Below are positions 36,947 through 46,212 of a stretch of 64,000 nt of DNA, one piece after another. A program made the position numbers and the translations under genes. The notes under the pieces are model-generated. The model was not told the origin of the DNA. It ran no database searches and was given only the letters and a program-made list of their open reading frames with translations. The number at the start of each line of letters is the position of its first letter. The stretch's first letter is position 1. The stretch comes from Neobacillus ginsengisoli (GTDB lineage Bacteria; Bacillota; Bacilli; Bacillales_B; DSM-18226), in NCBI RefSeq assembly GCF_030813055.1, contig NZ_JAUSTW010000005.1:62001-126000 (forward strand). Reading direction: 5' to 3'.

Positions 36947-37369
36947 TTATTTTGTTAAAGCGTGCTCTACTTTAATACAGCGGTCCATCACTATCGTATA
37001 GCCCTTATCCTTTAAGAATTCATATGCTTCCTGATTGAAAAGTCCGAGCTGTGCCCAAAATACATCGGCATCAATTTGAGCAAATTCTTTGGCAACATCA
37101 AACAATTCCTCCGAACGGCGGAAAACATTTACAATATCGACATGCCCCACAATATCCTTTAGTGACTTAACTGCTTTTACGCCCAGCACTTCATCCACTG
37201 TAGGATTAACAGGGATGATTTCATATCCCGCATTTTTCATTACCTCTGTTACTTGGTAGGAGGTGCGGTTAGGTTTATCGCTTAGACCGACAACAGCTAT
37301 CCTTTTTGCTTTTTTTAAAATAGCTCCAATTTCTTTACGGCTTGGATTTTCGAAGCCCATACGATTCAC
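36947..37369 (-). CDS. yneT: CoA-binding-domain protein YneT
   Basis: A 140-aa Rossmann-fold protein of the CoA-binding (succinyl-CoA-synthetase-like) family. The nucleotide loop reads IAVVGLSDKPNRTSYQVTEVMKNAGYEIIPVNP, and the C-terminal part has FWAQLGLFNQEAYEF and VMDRCIKVEH with the conserved Cys. Its place between plsY and parE is the same as in B. subtilis. The true ligand and role are not established. An in-frame ATG three codons in, close to a GGAG-containing site, is an alternative start. Confidence 0.88.
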   Translation of the reverse strand: MNRMGFENPSRKEIGAILKKAKRIAVVGLSDKPNRTSYQVTEVMKNAGYEIIPVNPTVDEVLGVKAVKSLKDIVGHVDIVNVFRRSEELFDVAKEFAQIDADVFWAQLGLFNQEAYEFLKDKGYTIVMDRCIKVEHALTK

Positions 37370-37474
37370 TCCTTAAATCTTTTTCTTTATCTTACCTTTT
37401 TCTGCTAAAAAAACATAATGATACTTCTTAGAAAATTAAAGCGCTTGAACGCTGCGGAGCTTTATTGCAATATC

Positions 37475-38320
37475 CTAAAAAACAGATGCAAGTTCCGGTA
37501 TAATTACTGAGGTCACTTTAGGAACCGATAAACTGAACCTTGCACCATCACCCGTATTGGCCACCTGGACACTACCATTCATATTTTCTAAAATCATTTT
37601 GGTCATATAAAGCCCCAGCCCAGTTCCATGAGCCCTTGTTGTAAAGTAAGGGTCAAAAATCATATTGATGATTTCCTGTTCAATTCCACCCGCATTATCG
37701 ATAAATTCTGCAATTATATGATCTTCTGTTTCAGTGATTTTGATTCGTATTTTTCGATTTTTAATATCACGGTTTACAAAAGCATCTCTGGCATTGGTTA
37801 AAATATTAAGAACTACCTGGCTATATTCATTTGGATAACCATAAGCTATTTGCCTGCCCCTGTATTCAAACTCTACTTGGATATCATGGTTTTTTAAGCT
37901 TGATGAGAAGACTGAAAGGGCATCTTCAATCGATTCAGCCAGGGAAAAGGAAGTCTTTTCTTTATTTGGGCGGTAAAATTTCCGAAAATCATTGATGGTG
38001 CTTGACATATGGTTAATTTGAATCATGCATTCCCTAGTAAATCGGTCAATATATTGGTTGTTAATCTCTCCGAATTCAGAGGTTTCTTTCACATCTTGTA
38101 TCAAAAGAGATAAATTAGTAAGCGGCTGGCGCCATTGGTGACCAATCGTTGCAATCATTTCTCCCATAGCAGCAAGCTTTGATTGTTTAATTAAGATTTG
38201 GACTTTTTGCTTATTTTTGGCCATCTCTTCCTGAATTCTTTTTTCTAAAATGCCAATCACTGCCTCATACTTTTCTGCAAGAGCCCGATAGCTTTCTTCA
38301 TTTTTATTCAGTTTTTCCAT
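37475..38320 (-). CDS. Cytoplasmic sensor histidine kinase
   Basis: A 281-aa kinase without membrane helices. ATG 38320 is preferred, with AGGGGG 10 nt upstream (a TTG at 38329 is only 3 nt from it). Residues about 1-45 form a coiled coil. The H-box reads GEMIATIGHQWRQPLTNLS, the HWRQPL type seen in large PAS-linked kinases. The ATPase part has NILTNARDAFVNR (N-box), FIDNAGGIE (G1) and GTGLGLYMTKMI (G2). No response regulator is adjacent. The missing sensory domain suggests that it reads a cytoplasmic partner or is a shortened paralogue. Confidence 0.87.
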   Translation of the reverse strand: MEKLNKNEESYRALAEKYEAVIGILEKRIQEEMAKNKQKVQILIKQSKLAAMGEMIATIGHQWRQPLTNLSLLIQDVKETSEFGEINNQYIDRFTRECMIQINHMSSTINDFRKFYRPNKEKTSFSLAESIEDALSVFSSSLKNHDIQVEFEYRGRQIAYGYPNEYSQVVLNILTNARDAFVNRDIKNRKIRIKITETEDHIIAEFIDNAGGIEQEIINMIFDPYFTTRAHGTGLGLYMTKMILENMNGSVQVANTGDGARFSLSVPKVTSVIIPELASVF

Positions 38321-38461
38321 AGCCCACAAGCCCCCTAAAAAATAGTTACCTAAATTATAGAGTTACAAAAATACTCATTCAATGAATTATCAAATGATTT
38401 GAAAATTCTCCATATTTTTGTAATAAAATAGCCTTTTATTGTTCGAACTTTTGAAACAAAA

Positions 38462-38490
38462 AAATAGACCGGCAAGGGTCTATTTTTTTG
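38462..38490. terminator. Terminator of the GH18-like remnant
   Basis: AAATAGACC and GGTCTATTT arms, T-rich on the plus side. The minus-strand remnant stops inside it. Confidence 0.55.
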
Positions 38491-38900
38491 TTACGGTTGT
38501 ATCTGTATTCATATCCAGGGCTGTCCAGGCAGTTTGGTCACCAAAAAATCTTGACCAGCTTGCAACCCCTGCTAAATGATTGGTCATTGCTAAGTTTACA
38601 CGTTTGTGTAAGGATAATTCATCCTCGATCCAGATTTTATAGGTTGCATTCTCGTTTGAATCGTAAAATTCAGCATAATTTCCTATCTGCTAATTTCTTA
38701 TGGTGGATCGGATAAAAGGTTAATATCGGATCAATTGCAACAAAGATTTCTTCATTTTTTGATACTATCGGCGATAATTCTAATTTAATTGGCTTTTGAT
38801 TAACAAAATAGGTTAATGAAGCGGTAGGCATTTGGACTACTTTATCCGAGGTTGTTATAATGACCGAATGAGATTTCTCATCATAAATGATAGTACAACC
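38480..38900 (-). pseudogene. Remnant of a secreted GH18-like glycosidase with a copper-amine-oxidase-type N-domain
   Basis: Two coding fragments remain on the minus strand. The first resembles the stalk domain of copper amine oxidase N-type proteins (SVIITTSDKVVQMPTASLTYFVNQKPIKLELSPI). The second, in another frame, resembles the C-terminus of GH18 glycosidases such as YaaH-type spore lysins: YDSNENATYKIWIEDELSLHKRVNLAMTNHLAGVASWSRFF. The catalytic core with DxxDxDxE is missing between them, so a large internal deletion occurred. Confidence 0.6.
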
Positions 38901-39009
38901 GGGGAATTTTCACAAATTCCTATCTGTTAAAACGAAACCAAGATGGCGTTTTCGTAAATACATGGTAAAATAAAAGAACTGGATCTTTTTATAGAAGGAG
39001 AAATCATTA

Positions 39010-39594
39010 ATGGTTCAAATTATTTTAGTCATGGTCCTCGCATATTTGCTTGGTTCGATCCCTTCCGGATTAATAATTGGGAAAGTATTTTATAACACGG
39101 ATATCCGACAGCATGGGAGCGGAAATTTAGGAGGAACCAATACCTTTAGGGTTCTTGGTGTCAAGGCGGGTTTAGCTGTAACACTTGCCGACATTTTAAA
39201 GGGAACCCTTGCAGCATCTCTTACCCATTTTTTCCATTTGGATATAAATCCATTGATTGCCGGAGTTTTTGCTGTTTTAGGACATACTTATCCTATTTTT
39301 GCCGGCTTTCGTGGTGGTAAGGCGGTCGCAACTTCAGGCGGAGTGGTTTTGTATTATGCTCCGTTTATATTTTTAACTGTTCTCGTTGTCTTTTTTATTA
39401 GTTTATACATAACAAAATTTGTTTCTCTCTCCTCTATGCTTGCAGGTGTATGCGCAGTAATTTATGCCATTATCATTGGAGACATCCCTTTATTGATTGT
39501 AGTTTCCTTTATGGCCTCATTTGTGATCTATCGACATCGAGCCAACATTAAAAGAATCATTAATAAAACTGAGCCTAAAATTAAATGGCTATAA
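39010..39594 (+). CDS. plsY: Acyl-phosphate:glycerol-3-phosphate acyltransferase
   Basis: PlsY moves the fatty acyl group from acyl phosphate to glycerol-3-phosphate, the first step of phospholipid synthesis. The 194-aa membrane protein has five helices and the three conserved motifs: [10 protein letters not shown] (motif 1), [15 protein letters not shown] (motif 1/2 loop) and [18 protein letters not shown] (motif 2), with HRANIKRI near the C-terminus. AGAAGGAG lies before ATG 39010. It is divergent from yneT/parE, as yneS is in B. subtilis, and ends at a strong terminator. Confidence 0.96.
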   Translation: MVQIILVMVLAYLLGSIPSGLIIGKVFYNTDIRQHGSGNLGGTNTFRVLGVKAGLAVTLADILKGTLAASLTHFFHLDINPLIAGVFAVLGHTYPIFAGFRGGKAVATSGGVVLYYAPFIFLTVLVVFFISLYITKFVSLSSMLAGVCAVIYAIIIGDIPLLIVVSFMASFVIYRHRANIKRIINKTEPKIKWL

Positions 39595-39625
39595 AGGACC
39601 GAAACGGTTCTTTATAGCTATTTTT
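39589..39625 (+). terminator. Terminator of plsY
   Basis: CTATAAAGGACC and GGTTCTTTATAG form a 12-bp stem with a GAAAC loop and a T7 tail. Confidence 0.85.
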
Positions 39626-39719
39626 TTATTCATGAAAATTTCAATTTCACTACCGTTCATTCCTATATTTTTCTATTACAATAAAAGTATAAAAGCCAGC
39701 TTATAAAGGAGCGGTTCAA

Positions 39720-39899
39720 ATGTTAAGTCTTCAACAGGAGTACATTTTTTCAACCATTGTTTCTGAAAAAAACCAAGAAGATGACTTTGTAGTTGAATTT
39801 TTTTCATGTAAAACAAGTAAACGGAATGAATGTCAACCAATTAAAGTAACCCATAATTTTGATGAATTAATTGATTTTTTTGAAGCGTTGGATGATTAA
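39720..39899 (+). CDS. Small acidic protein, 59 aa, unknown function
   Basis: AAAGGAGCGG is spaced 6-9 nt before ATG 39720, and the stop at 39897 is followed by a hairpin with a T-rich tail (about 39908-39945), so this is a genuine small gene. The protein has no signal or membrane segment and ends in an acidic helix (FDELIDFFEALDD). It resembles short unnamed Bacillus proteins; I cannot assign a function. Confidence 0.6.
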   Translation: MLSLQQEYIFSTIVSEKNQEDDFVVEFFSCKTSKRNECQPIKVTHNFDELIDFFEALDD

Positions 39900-40074
39900 T
39901 CTCATAGACTAGAAGGCGGTGGACTTAGTCTAGCGCCTTTTATATTTTATGCAGTTGAAACCGGCTTTTTAAAAAAAACTTGAAAAAATCGAAAAAATCA
40001 CACATTAATATAATATAGTATTTTTAGTATCCTAAAAAAGTATTTGCTTTAATGGGTAGTTTAAAGGAGAAGAT

Positions 40075-41226
40075 ATGAAAAAGAAAGTTATCATTCCGTC
40101 TTTATTAATTATTATGGTATGTATTGCATTAGCGGTTTCTCTTATCATTCAACAACAAAAAAATAAAGAAATGTTAGAGCGTTTCCATCCAATGAGACTG
40201 CATGTGCTGAGGCTCCAATCTGACATGCGGCTAGGTTTGACTGAAAAAATAACCATTGGTGCTATTGGAGATGTTCTTATCCATGATGTCGTTTATCAAG
40301 ATGCTTTTAATGGAAAACAGTATAATTTTGATCCGATATTTGAAAATGTGAAAAGCCTTTTGGAGAAACCGGATATTCTCACAGCCAACCAAGAAAGTAT
40401 ACTGGGCGGAATCGAACTGGGACTTTCCACATATCCCATGTTTAATAGCCCCCACGAAGTCGCTGATGCTCTCGTACATTCGGGTGTTGATATTGTATCA
40501 ACAGCCAATAATCATTCATTAGATAAAGGCGAAAAAGGCATTGATTCCGAAGTCGCTTATCTGGATAAAATCGGCTTACCGCATGTTGGTAGTTTTACAG
40601 ATGATAAAGATAGGCAGAAATTAAGAATCATTGATAAAAATGGCATTAAAGTTGCCTTTCTTTCCAACACTTATGGGACAAATGGGATACCAATTCCTAG
40701 TGGAAAATATTTCCTGGTTAACTTGATTAATCGTGATCTCATGAAAACGGAAATTCAGCGGGCCAAAAAAGAAGCAGATGTGGTTGTTATGAGCATTCAC
40801 TGGGGTGTTGAATACCAACGAATTCCGAATAATGATCAAAAAGACCTAGCCAATTTTCTTGCAAACGAAGGGGTTGACGTCATTTTTGGTTCCCACCCCC
40901 ATGTTTTAGAGCCAATAGAATGGATTAAAACAAATGATGGCAGGAAGACACTTGTCGTCTACTCTCTAGGTAATTTTATTTCCAGACAATTCGATGACTA
41001 TAAAGATATCGGAGGAATGGCTACCATCGATATCACGAAGCATATTTCGGAAAAAGGAGATTCGCTTTCACTGTCCAATCCAGTTTTTTATCCAACGTAT
41101 GTTTCGAGTCAGAACTTTAAAAACTACCGGGTCATTCCGTTAGAAAATGCGGGGCCGTATGGTCTTCCAACTGCAGATGCAAAATATAAAGAAATTCAAG
41201 ATCATATGTTCCAATGGCTGCGATAA
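40075..41226 (+). CDS. CapA/PgsA-like membrane-anchored metallophosphatase-fold protein
   Basis: A 383-aa protein with an N-terminal membrane anchor (residues about 5-24) and an extracellular PGA_cap (CapA) domain of the calcineurin-like fold. Motifs visible: GAIGDVLIHDVV (start of domain), TANQESILGG, VSTANNHSLDKG (NNHxxD), VVMSIHWGVEY and IFGSHPHVLEP (metal His), and VYSLGNFIS. Relatives take part in poly-gamma-glutamate synthesis (PgsA/CapA), but no pgsBC neighbours are present, so a general cell-envelope role is more likely. AAAGGAG precedes ATG 40075. It is a single gene. Confidence 0.88.
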   Translation: MKKKVIIPSLLIIMVCIALAVSLIIQQQKNKEMLERFHPMRLHVLRLQSDMRLGLTEKITIGAIGDVLIHDVVYQDAFNGKQYNFDPIFENVKSLLEKPDILTANQESILGGIELGLSTYPMFNSPHEVADALVHSGVDIVSTANNHSLDKGEKGIDSEVAYLDKIGLPHVGSFTDDKDRQKLRIIDKNGIKVAFLSNTYGTNGIPIPSGKYFLVNLINRDLMKTEIQRAKKEADVVVMSIHWGVEYQRIPNNDQKDLANFLANEGVDVIFGSHPHVLEPIEWIKTNDGRKTLVVYSLGNFISRQFDDYKDIGGMATIDITKHISEKGDSLSLSNPVFYPTYVSSQNFKNYRVIPLENAGPYGLPTADAKYKEIQDHMFQWLR

Positions 41227-41321
41227 TATCGTGCCCTTTTTTAGGTACAGTGGTTTATATTCGATTCCTATCGAAACTTCTAATATAATAACAATATAGA
41301 CCTCTAAGAAGGGAGTATCAT

Positions 41322-41618
41322 ATGAACATTCAAATTACGGGTGAAGCAGCGGAATGGTATAAAAAGGAGCTCGGTTTAACAAGCGGTGATTGTGTTCGTT
41401 TCTTTGTACGTTACGGCGGTTGTAGTACTGTCCAAAGTGGTTTTTCCCTTGGTGTTACCAAGGAAGAGCCTATCGATTTAAGTGTAAAAACAGTCCGGGA
41501 TGGTATTACATTTTATATTGAAGAAAAAGATGTATGGTATTTTGATGAACATGACTTAGTTATTGAATTGCAACCGGAATTTGAGGAACCAATTTTCCAT
41601 TATCAAAAACACGAATAA
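41322..41618 (+). CDS. yneR: HesB-like iron-sulfur-cluster-type protein YneR
   Basis: A 98-aa protein of the HesB/IscA-like fold, YneR subgroup. It carries one conserved Cys in VRYGGCSTVQSGFSLGV and lacks the C-terminal CxC pair of true A-type Fe-S carriers, so it may not bind a cluster in the same way. GAAGGGAG precedes ATG 41322. Its order after plsY and before yneQ/yneP follows the B. subtilis yne region. The role is unknown. Confidence 0.87.
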   Translation: MNIQITGEAAEWYKKELGLTSGDCVRFFVRYGGCSTVQSGFSLGVTKEEPIDLSVKTVRDGITFYIEEKDVWYFDEHDLVIELQPEFEEPIFHYQKHE

Positions 41619-41628
41619 AAGAAAACTA

Positions 41629-41670
41629 AAACAAGCACACTTGGAGCATTTTCCAGGTGTGCTTGTTTTT
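41629..41670. terminator. Bidirectional terminator between yneR and the oxidoreductase gene
   Basis: AACAAGCACA and TGTGCTTGTT arms with further pairing inside (TTGG/CCAG) and T runs on both strands. It serves two convergent genes. Confidence 0.8.
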
Positions 41671-42577
41671 AATTTTCTAACTCACGAACAATTTTTTCAC
41701 ATATTTCATGTGTTAATAATGAATTCAATGTAGATACGGATGGGAAGGTATTGGTGCGTACAGATGTAATAAACTCAGCTATGATTTGTTCAAAACCTCT
41801 TTTAAATAAAGTGGTGTCCCAATTATTAAAGGATAGTTTTGTATCTTTGTTATTAGAATGAATTATTAGGTCAGTTAAATTATGGACTGTCCTTTTTTCA
41901 TCAGGCCCCATGATTTCAACTTTTTCTTCTTCTGAACCGCTGTCTCGATTCATAATCGCGATTCCAGTCGAATCATTTGAGAAAAATTGGGCGGTCACAT
42001 GGTAAAGCAGGTCCCCTTTTTTTCTTCCATGAACAATAAGGTTTAGAATTTCATCATCGTTCATAAGGTAGCGAACGGTATCTATCACATGAATAAAATC
42101 ATCAAACACAAATGTCCGAATATCTCCAGGGAGGGAATGGCGATTTTTCTGCATGATCAGCATGTTTGGATTTACTACTTCCCTCAGGGCTTGATATGCG
42201 GGTGCAAACCTTCTATTAAATCCGGTCATCAGAATTAACTTTCTTGTTTCCGCTATTTCAACCAGTTCTTTAGTTGTTTCAAAATGATAGGTTATTGGTT
42301 TATCGACATACACATGGATATCATTGAGTAATAACTCTTTGACAATTTCATAATGTGATTCGGTGGATGAATGAACGAAAGCAGCATTGATTCCGCTTTT
42401 AATCAAAAATTTTAAACTTGGATGGATATTAGAAAATCGGTACCTTTGACTTATTTCTTCAAGTTTTTCTTCATTTCTTGTAAAAAGATGCAATTCCAAT
42501 TCTTTCATACTGCTAATAACAGGAAGATAAGCCTTTGCCGCAATATCTCCTAACCCTATGATTCCAAGCTTTAACAT
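41669..42577 (-). CDS. Gfo/Idh/MocA-family oxidoreductase
   Basis: An NAD(P)-dependent oxidoreductase of 302 aa. ATG 42577 is chosen, with GGGAGG 8 nt upstream; an in-frame ATG at 42598 overlaps that site. The N-terminal Rossmann motif is GIIGLGDIAAKAYLPVI, followed by HSSTESHYEIVKELL and the family hallmark VDKPITYHFETTKEL (the EKP-like Lys). The C-terminal substrate domain has FDDFIHVIDTVRYL. Substrates in this family are sugars, inositol or dipeptide-like compounds; nothing here decides which. It stands apart from the yneQ/P genes. Confidence 0.86.
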   Translation of the reverse strand: MLKLGIIGLGDIAAKAYLPVISSMKELELHLFTRNEEKLEEISQRYRFSNIHPSLKFLIKSGINAAFVHSSTESHYEIVKELLLNDIHVYVDKPITYHFETTKELVEIAETRKLILMTGFNRRFAPAYQALREVVNPNMLIMQKNRHSLPGDIRTFVFDDFIHVIDTVRYLMNDDEILNLIVHGRKKGDLLYHVTAQFFSNDSTGIAIMNRDSGSEEEKVEIMGPDEKRTVHNLTDLIIHSNNKDTKLSFNNWDTTLFKRGFEQIIAEFITSVRTNTFPSVSTLNSLLTHEICEKIVRELEN

Positions 42578-42623
42578 ATCCTTACCTCCCAAATACATCT
42601 AAACAAGTTATTGGCAGGAACAT

Positions 42624-42929
42624 TTAGGACCCCCAAATATGGTCAGAAAGACCTTCCTTTTTGAGAATGTCTTTTTGTCTGTCTCCGATAAGATCAAAAT
42701 GTGAGTAGCCATCTCGTCTGATGTGGATCCATTCTCTTTTTAACCCATAATTTTTGCCCCATTCAGCGAGTCTATCAAGATCATTGCAGCCTACCTTCGT
42801 TACCGTTTTAGAGGCCGGGAATCTGTCATCAAGCCAATAATGGGTTAAAAAAGCTATTTCACCACGATCAATCTTCTGCTTCCAGGCGATTAGTTCGCGT
42901 TTTTTTATTCCAAATGCCAACCAAACCAC
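42624..42929 (-). CDS. yneQ: YneQ-like protein
   Basis: A 101-aa soluble protein that begins just after yneP. Visible features are KKRELIAWKQKIDRGEIAFLTHYWLDDRFP and TKVGCNDLDRLAEWGKNYGL. The gene order yneP-yneQ is that of B. subtilis and the character of the sequence fits YneQ, which has no known function. The first codons lie 9 nt downstream of the yneP stop, so the two are cotranscribed. Confidence 0.8.
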   Translation of the reverse strand: MVWLAFGIKKRELIAWKQKIDRGEIAFLTHYWLDDRFPASKTVTKVGCNDLDRLAEWGKNYGLKREWIHIRRDGYSHFDLIGDRQKDILKKEGLSDHIWGS

Positions 42930-42938
42930 TCCACATCC

Positions 42939-43367
42939 CTATTTTTTCTTTATTTCTTCGTACTTTAAATACCACTCGGGGAAGACTTTTTTAAAGGCAG
43001 CAGGTTTAAAGTTATCTTTCCTGACAATGATATGCGTTGTTGTTCCTACTGCACAAGTATCTCCATCGCCATTTTCGACTGAATAGGAATAAATCGTCTT
43101 AATCCCATCACTAAGGTCAATCCATGTTTTGACACAAGCCTTATCTCCGTAACGTAAAGGTTTTTTATATGTAACCTGGACATCGTAAACAGGCGCATAG
43201 AATCCCGCCTCTTCCATTGCAATATAAGAATACCCTACGTCCTCAATTAGTCCTGCCCTGCCGAGCTCGAAAAATTTTAAATAATTGGCATGATAGATGA
43301 CACCCATCATATCTGTATCTGCATAATATAGCTGAATTTCGCGACTTGAAACAAAAAAATTATCCAT
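42939..43367 (-). CDS. yneP: 4HBT-family acyl-CoA thioesterase YneP
   Basis: A 142-aa hotdog-fold thioesterase. The catalytic motif YADTDMMGVIYHANYLKFFELGRAGLIE matches the 4-hydroxybenzoyl-CoA thioesterase family, with Asp and the Tyr-His-Asn segment at the active site. It cleaves acyl-CoA thioesters in the cytoplasm; the natural acyl chain is not known for YneP. It precedes yneQ by 9 nt and follows the SpoVK-like gene by 33 nt, so all three may form an operon. Confidence 0.9.
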   Translation of the reverse strand: MDNFFVSSREIQLYYADTDMMGVIYHANYLKFFELGRAGLIEDVGYSYIAMEEAGFYAPVYDVQVTYKKPLRYGDKACVKTWIDLSDGIKTIYSYSVENGDGDTCAVGTTTHIIVRKDNFKPAAFKKVFPEWYLKYEEIKKK

Positions 43368-43400
43368 TTTTAATGATTCCTCTCAAACCCTTTTGGTCAT

Positions 43401-45716
43401 TTATTTTAATTTATCTAACGCTTTTTTTACATCTTCTTCTTCAATATAAATAGACTTTGCAACGAGGTGATCGTCAGGTTCTTCACCCGTCATTAACCTC
43501 ATAGCTTGAGCTTGAATCATCTCATCAACCAAATTGGTAGCAAATCGTCCATTTCCATTGAACAGTAATTCTTCCATTGTTTCCTGTAATAAACTCCTTG
43601 CGGCTTCAGTCAATTGGTACAAAAAGCTTTGTGCATATGCATCCATAATGGAAAGGAGTTCTTCAGCCGAATAATCAGGGAAAAGAAAAAATTTCTTAAA
43701 TCGGGATCGCAAACCGGGATTACTTTCTAAGAGATTGTCCATCTCGTTCGGATAACCGGCTAAAACCACAACCAGGTTTTCATTATGTTTTGTCATTTCA
43801 TCCACGAGAGTATCGATGACCTCTTTTCCAAAATCACCGGAGGATTGTCCAAGAAGCGAGTAGGCCTCATCAATAAATAAGACCCCTCCAAGTGCCTCTC
43901 TAATCCTTTTCTTTGTCTTACCCGCGGTTTGTCCAACATAACCGGCTACAAAATCGGCCCTGCTTGCTACAATTAGATGCCCTCTTTTTAATATTCCACA
44001 TTCCCGAAGAAGCTCTGCATAAATTTTTGCAACCGTCGTTTTCCCTGTACCGGGGTTACCTGTAAAAACGGCATGTAACTGAATCGGAACAGTGGGAAGT
44101 CCTTTTTTCCTTCGAAATTGCTGCATGGTCACGAAGGAAGCAAGCGACTTCATTTCTTCCTTTATTGAATCAAGACCGATTAAACGGTTAAGTTGTTCGA
44201 TTGCCGGTTCATTTCTTTCTTTTTCTTCTACAACAAAGTCAACTTTATTTAGTAAGGCAAATTGCAAAATGTCTTGATCTTGTATCTGTAAATAAGAGCC
44301 TTTTTTAAATATTGCATCCAATACAAGATTCCGAACAGTTCTGGCGTTTCCAAAGGTATCGTCCACTCTTTCTTGATCAAGCCGATGGTTCACCTCGATT
44401 TTAGCCTCATCAGTAAGGATATAATCATTCTCTGCTGCCATTTGCTCAGCAATCTTAATAAGCTCTTCATTTGAATAGTTCGGTAAATGGATAAAATTTG
44501 ACTGAGGAAAACGACTTCTTAATCCCGGGTTGGCATCAATAAAGGAACGCATTTCTTCCGGATACCCGGCCATAATAACGGCAAATTTTCCACCGTACTC
44601 TTTCCCTGTCATCAGCGAAACAAGTGTATCAATTGCCGTTTGGCCGTAATCATTCCCTGTTTGTCCCTCTCGCTTAAGACTATAAGCTTCGTCAATAAAT
44701 AACACCCCGCCGATGGAGCGTTCGACGACCGCCCTGACGTTTTCTTCTGTTTGCCCGATAAATGCACCTACAAGTTGGGACCGGTCCGCCTCAACTACTT
44801 CGGCACGGGGCAAAACACCAAGCTCGTGGTAGATTTTTGCTAATAACCGTGCAATGGTTGTTTTCCCTGTACCGGGATTACCCATTAAAATCATATTTAA
44901 GCTTAGTTCATCTTTAATTTGAAACCCCAGCTCTTTCCGCTGCTTTTGGTATTTTAAGAATCGGTAAAAATCATTTACACGCTTCTTAACCAAATCCATT
45001 CCGATCATTTCATTCAATTGATCGAGTACATTTTCAGAAGATTTTTCCGTCTCCTCTTCTTTTTGAAAAAGCTGTTGCCATTCCAGTTTAATTTTTTCTA
45101 ACTCGGTCAAATTGCTTTTTAAATCCTCGTAATAGGTAGATGTATGGAAAACCCCTGTGATGGACTGTTCATATTCCTCTGCTGCTTTTAAAAGGCTTAC
45201 CGTTGTTTCGATAGCGGAAGAAAGAAGGTCTGCACGCTTTTTATTTTGGGCATAAAGGTCCTTATTTACTGATGGAGAAACTTGATCTAAAATAGCGGTT
45301 AAATCATGTAAATGATCGTCAGCTTCCGTTAAAAAAGTTTGGCAGATTTCTATGTATTGCTCAGCAATTTTCTTCTTAGCTGTACGATTATCCGTTTCTC
45401 GTATAGATGGAAACGTTAAAATGCCGAGAATGTCTTGCTTCTTCTTCCAATCATCCTGCAACAAAAATTCTTTTGCTTTTTTGTTTGATGGATCAAGTTC
45501 AAGTGCTTTTTCCATCCAAACCTGTGCTAATGAATTCCCCTTTTTTCGTCCAATCCGTGAAAATGCAGCAATCACTAAAATTTGCGATAAAATGACAGGA
45601 TTGGTTTCGCTGCATAAAGCATTTATTAATTTATTTTCTTCTGTAATAAATCCGTATTCTTTCAATTCTTTTTCCCATTTTATTAATTGACCGTTCAATT
45701 TAATTTGCTGATTCAT
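43401..45716 (-). CDS. Double AAA ATPase of the CbxX/CfxQ (SpoVK-like) type
   Basis: A 771-aa protein with an N-terminal helical region (about 1-240) and two AAA modules. The first has Walker A GNPGTGKTTIARLLAKIY and Walker B VLFIDEAYSL. The second has GNPGTGKTTVAKIYAELL and VLFIDEAYSLLGQ. Both contain the NPGLRSRF arginine-finger segment typical of CbxX/CfxQ proteins. B. subtilis SpoVK has one module of about 320 aa, so this is the longer tandem form. A role in spore maturation is possible by family, but its place beside yneP says little. ATG 45716 is preferred to 45725 on spacing. Confidence 0.85.
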   Translation of the reverse strand: MNQQIKLNGQLIKWEKELKEYGFITEENKLINALCSETNPVILSQILVIAAFSRIGRKKGNSLAQVWMEKALELDPSNKKAKEFLLQDDWKKKQDILGILTFPSIRETDNRTAKKKIAEQYIEICQTFLTEADDHLHDLTAILDQVSPSVNKDLYAQNKKRADLLSSAIETTVSLLKAAEEYEQSITGVFHTSTYYEDLKSNLTELEKIKLEWQQLFQKEEETEKSSENVLDQLNEMIGMDLVKKRVNDFYRFLKYQKQRKELGFQIKDELSLNMILMGNPGTGKTTIARLLAKIYHELGVLPRAEVVEADRSQLVGAFIGQTEENVRAVVERSIGGVLFIDEAYSLKREGQTGNDYGQTAIDTLVSLMTGKEYGGKFAVIMAGYPEEMRSFIDANPGLRSRFPQSNFIHLPNYSNEELIKIAEQMAAENDYILTDEAKIEVNHRLDQERVDDTFGNARTVRNLVLDAIFKKGSYLQIQDQDILQFALLNKVDFVVEEKERNEPAIEQLNRLIGLDSIKEEMKSLASFVTMQQFRRKKGLPTVPIQLHAVFTGNPGTGKTTVAKIYAELLRECGILKRGHLIVASRADFVAGYVGQTAGKTKKRIREALGGVLFIDEAYSLLGQSSGDFGKEVIDTLVDEMTKHNENLVVVLAGYPNEMDNLLESNPGLRSRFKKFFLFPDYSAEELLSIMDAYAQSFLYQLTEAARSLLQETMEELLFNGNGRFATNLVDEMIQAQAMRLMTGEEPDDHLVAKSIYIEEEDVKKALDKLK

Positions 45717-45805
45717 AATAATCACTTCTTTATCAAAATTTCCCTTTTATCTTACCACAACAAACTCAAACACACTAAATAAGAGGTTTTACGAGAACAA
45801 ATGAA

Positions 45806-45835
45806 AAGACCTGTCTCTAAGAAACAGGTCTTATG
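45806..45835 (-). terminator. Terminator of tlp
   Basis: AAGACCTGT and ACAGGTCTT arms with a loop of about 8 nt and a TTTTC tail on the minus strand. Confidence 0.75.
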
Positions 45836-45838
45836 GTT

Positions 45839-46078
45839 CTATTCGGTCTGATTCTGATTCGCGTTTGCTTCGTCTTGTATTTCAGAGCGGAATGAATTAA
45901 TGCTTTCCCGTCTACGCTCATTTTTCGCTTCAATTTGCTGGCGTTGCTGTTCGCTGTCAGTAAACTGCAGTGATTCTTCTGCTTTTCGAATATTTTCTTC
46001 CGTCTCTTGAAGCATGGATTGCAATTTTTCTACATTATCACTACGGTCATCTGGTTTCGGTTTGTTGTTATATTCCAT
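45839..46078 (-). CDS. tlp: Small acid-soluble spore protein Tlp
   Basis: A 79-aa charged helical protein. PDDRSDNVEKLQSMLQETEENI near the start and the C-terminal FRSEIQDEA are the signature of Tlp (thioredoxin-like protein), a minor forespore-specific spore protein. GAGGTATT lies upstream of the ATG. Expression by sigma-G or sigma-F in the forespore is expected from the family. In B. subtilis tlp is near citB and yneN, as here. Confidence 0.93.
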   Translation of the reverse strand: MEYNNKPKPDDRSDNVEKLQSMLQETEENIRKAEESLQFTDSEQQRQQIEAKNERRRESINSFRSEIQDEANANQNQTE

Positions 46079-46164
46079 TGTAATACCTCCATGAGTTGTT
46101 GATGATACAGATATAGTTTGTTACGAAGAAGCAAAAATATCACAAAAAAGTGAGTTTTTTCAAA

Positions 46165-46203
46165 CAAAAAAGACCCAAGGCACTTAAGCCTACAGGTCTT
46201 ACA
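46165..46203 (-). terminator. Terminator of sspN
   Basis: Outer AAGACC/GGTCTT and inner AGGC/GCCT arms; a T6 run follows on the minus strand. Confidence 0.65.
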
Positions 46204-46212
46204 GTCATAAGA

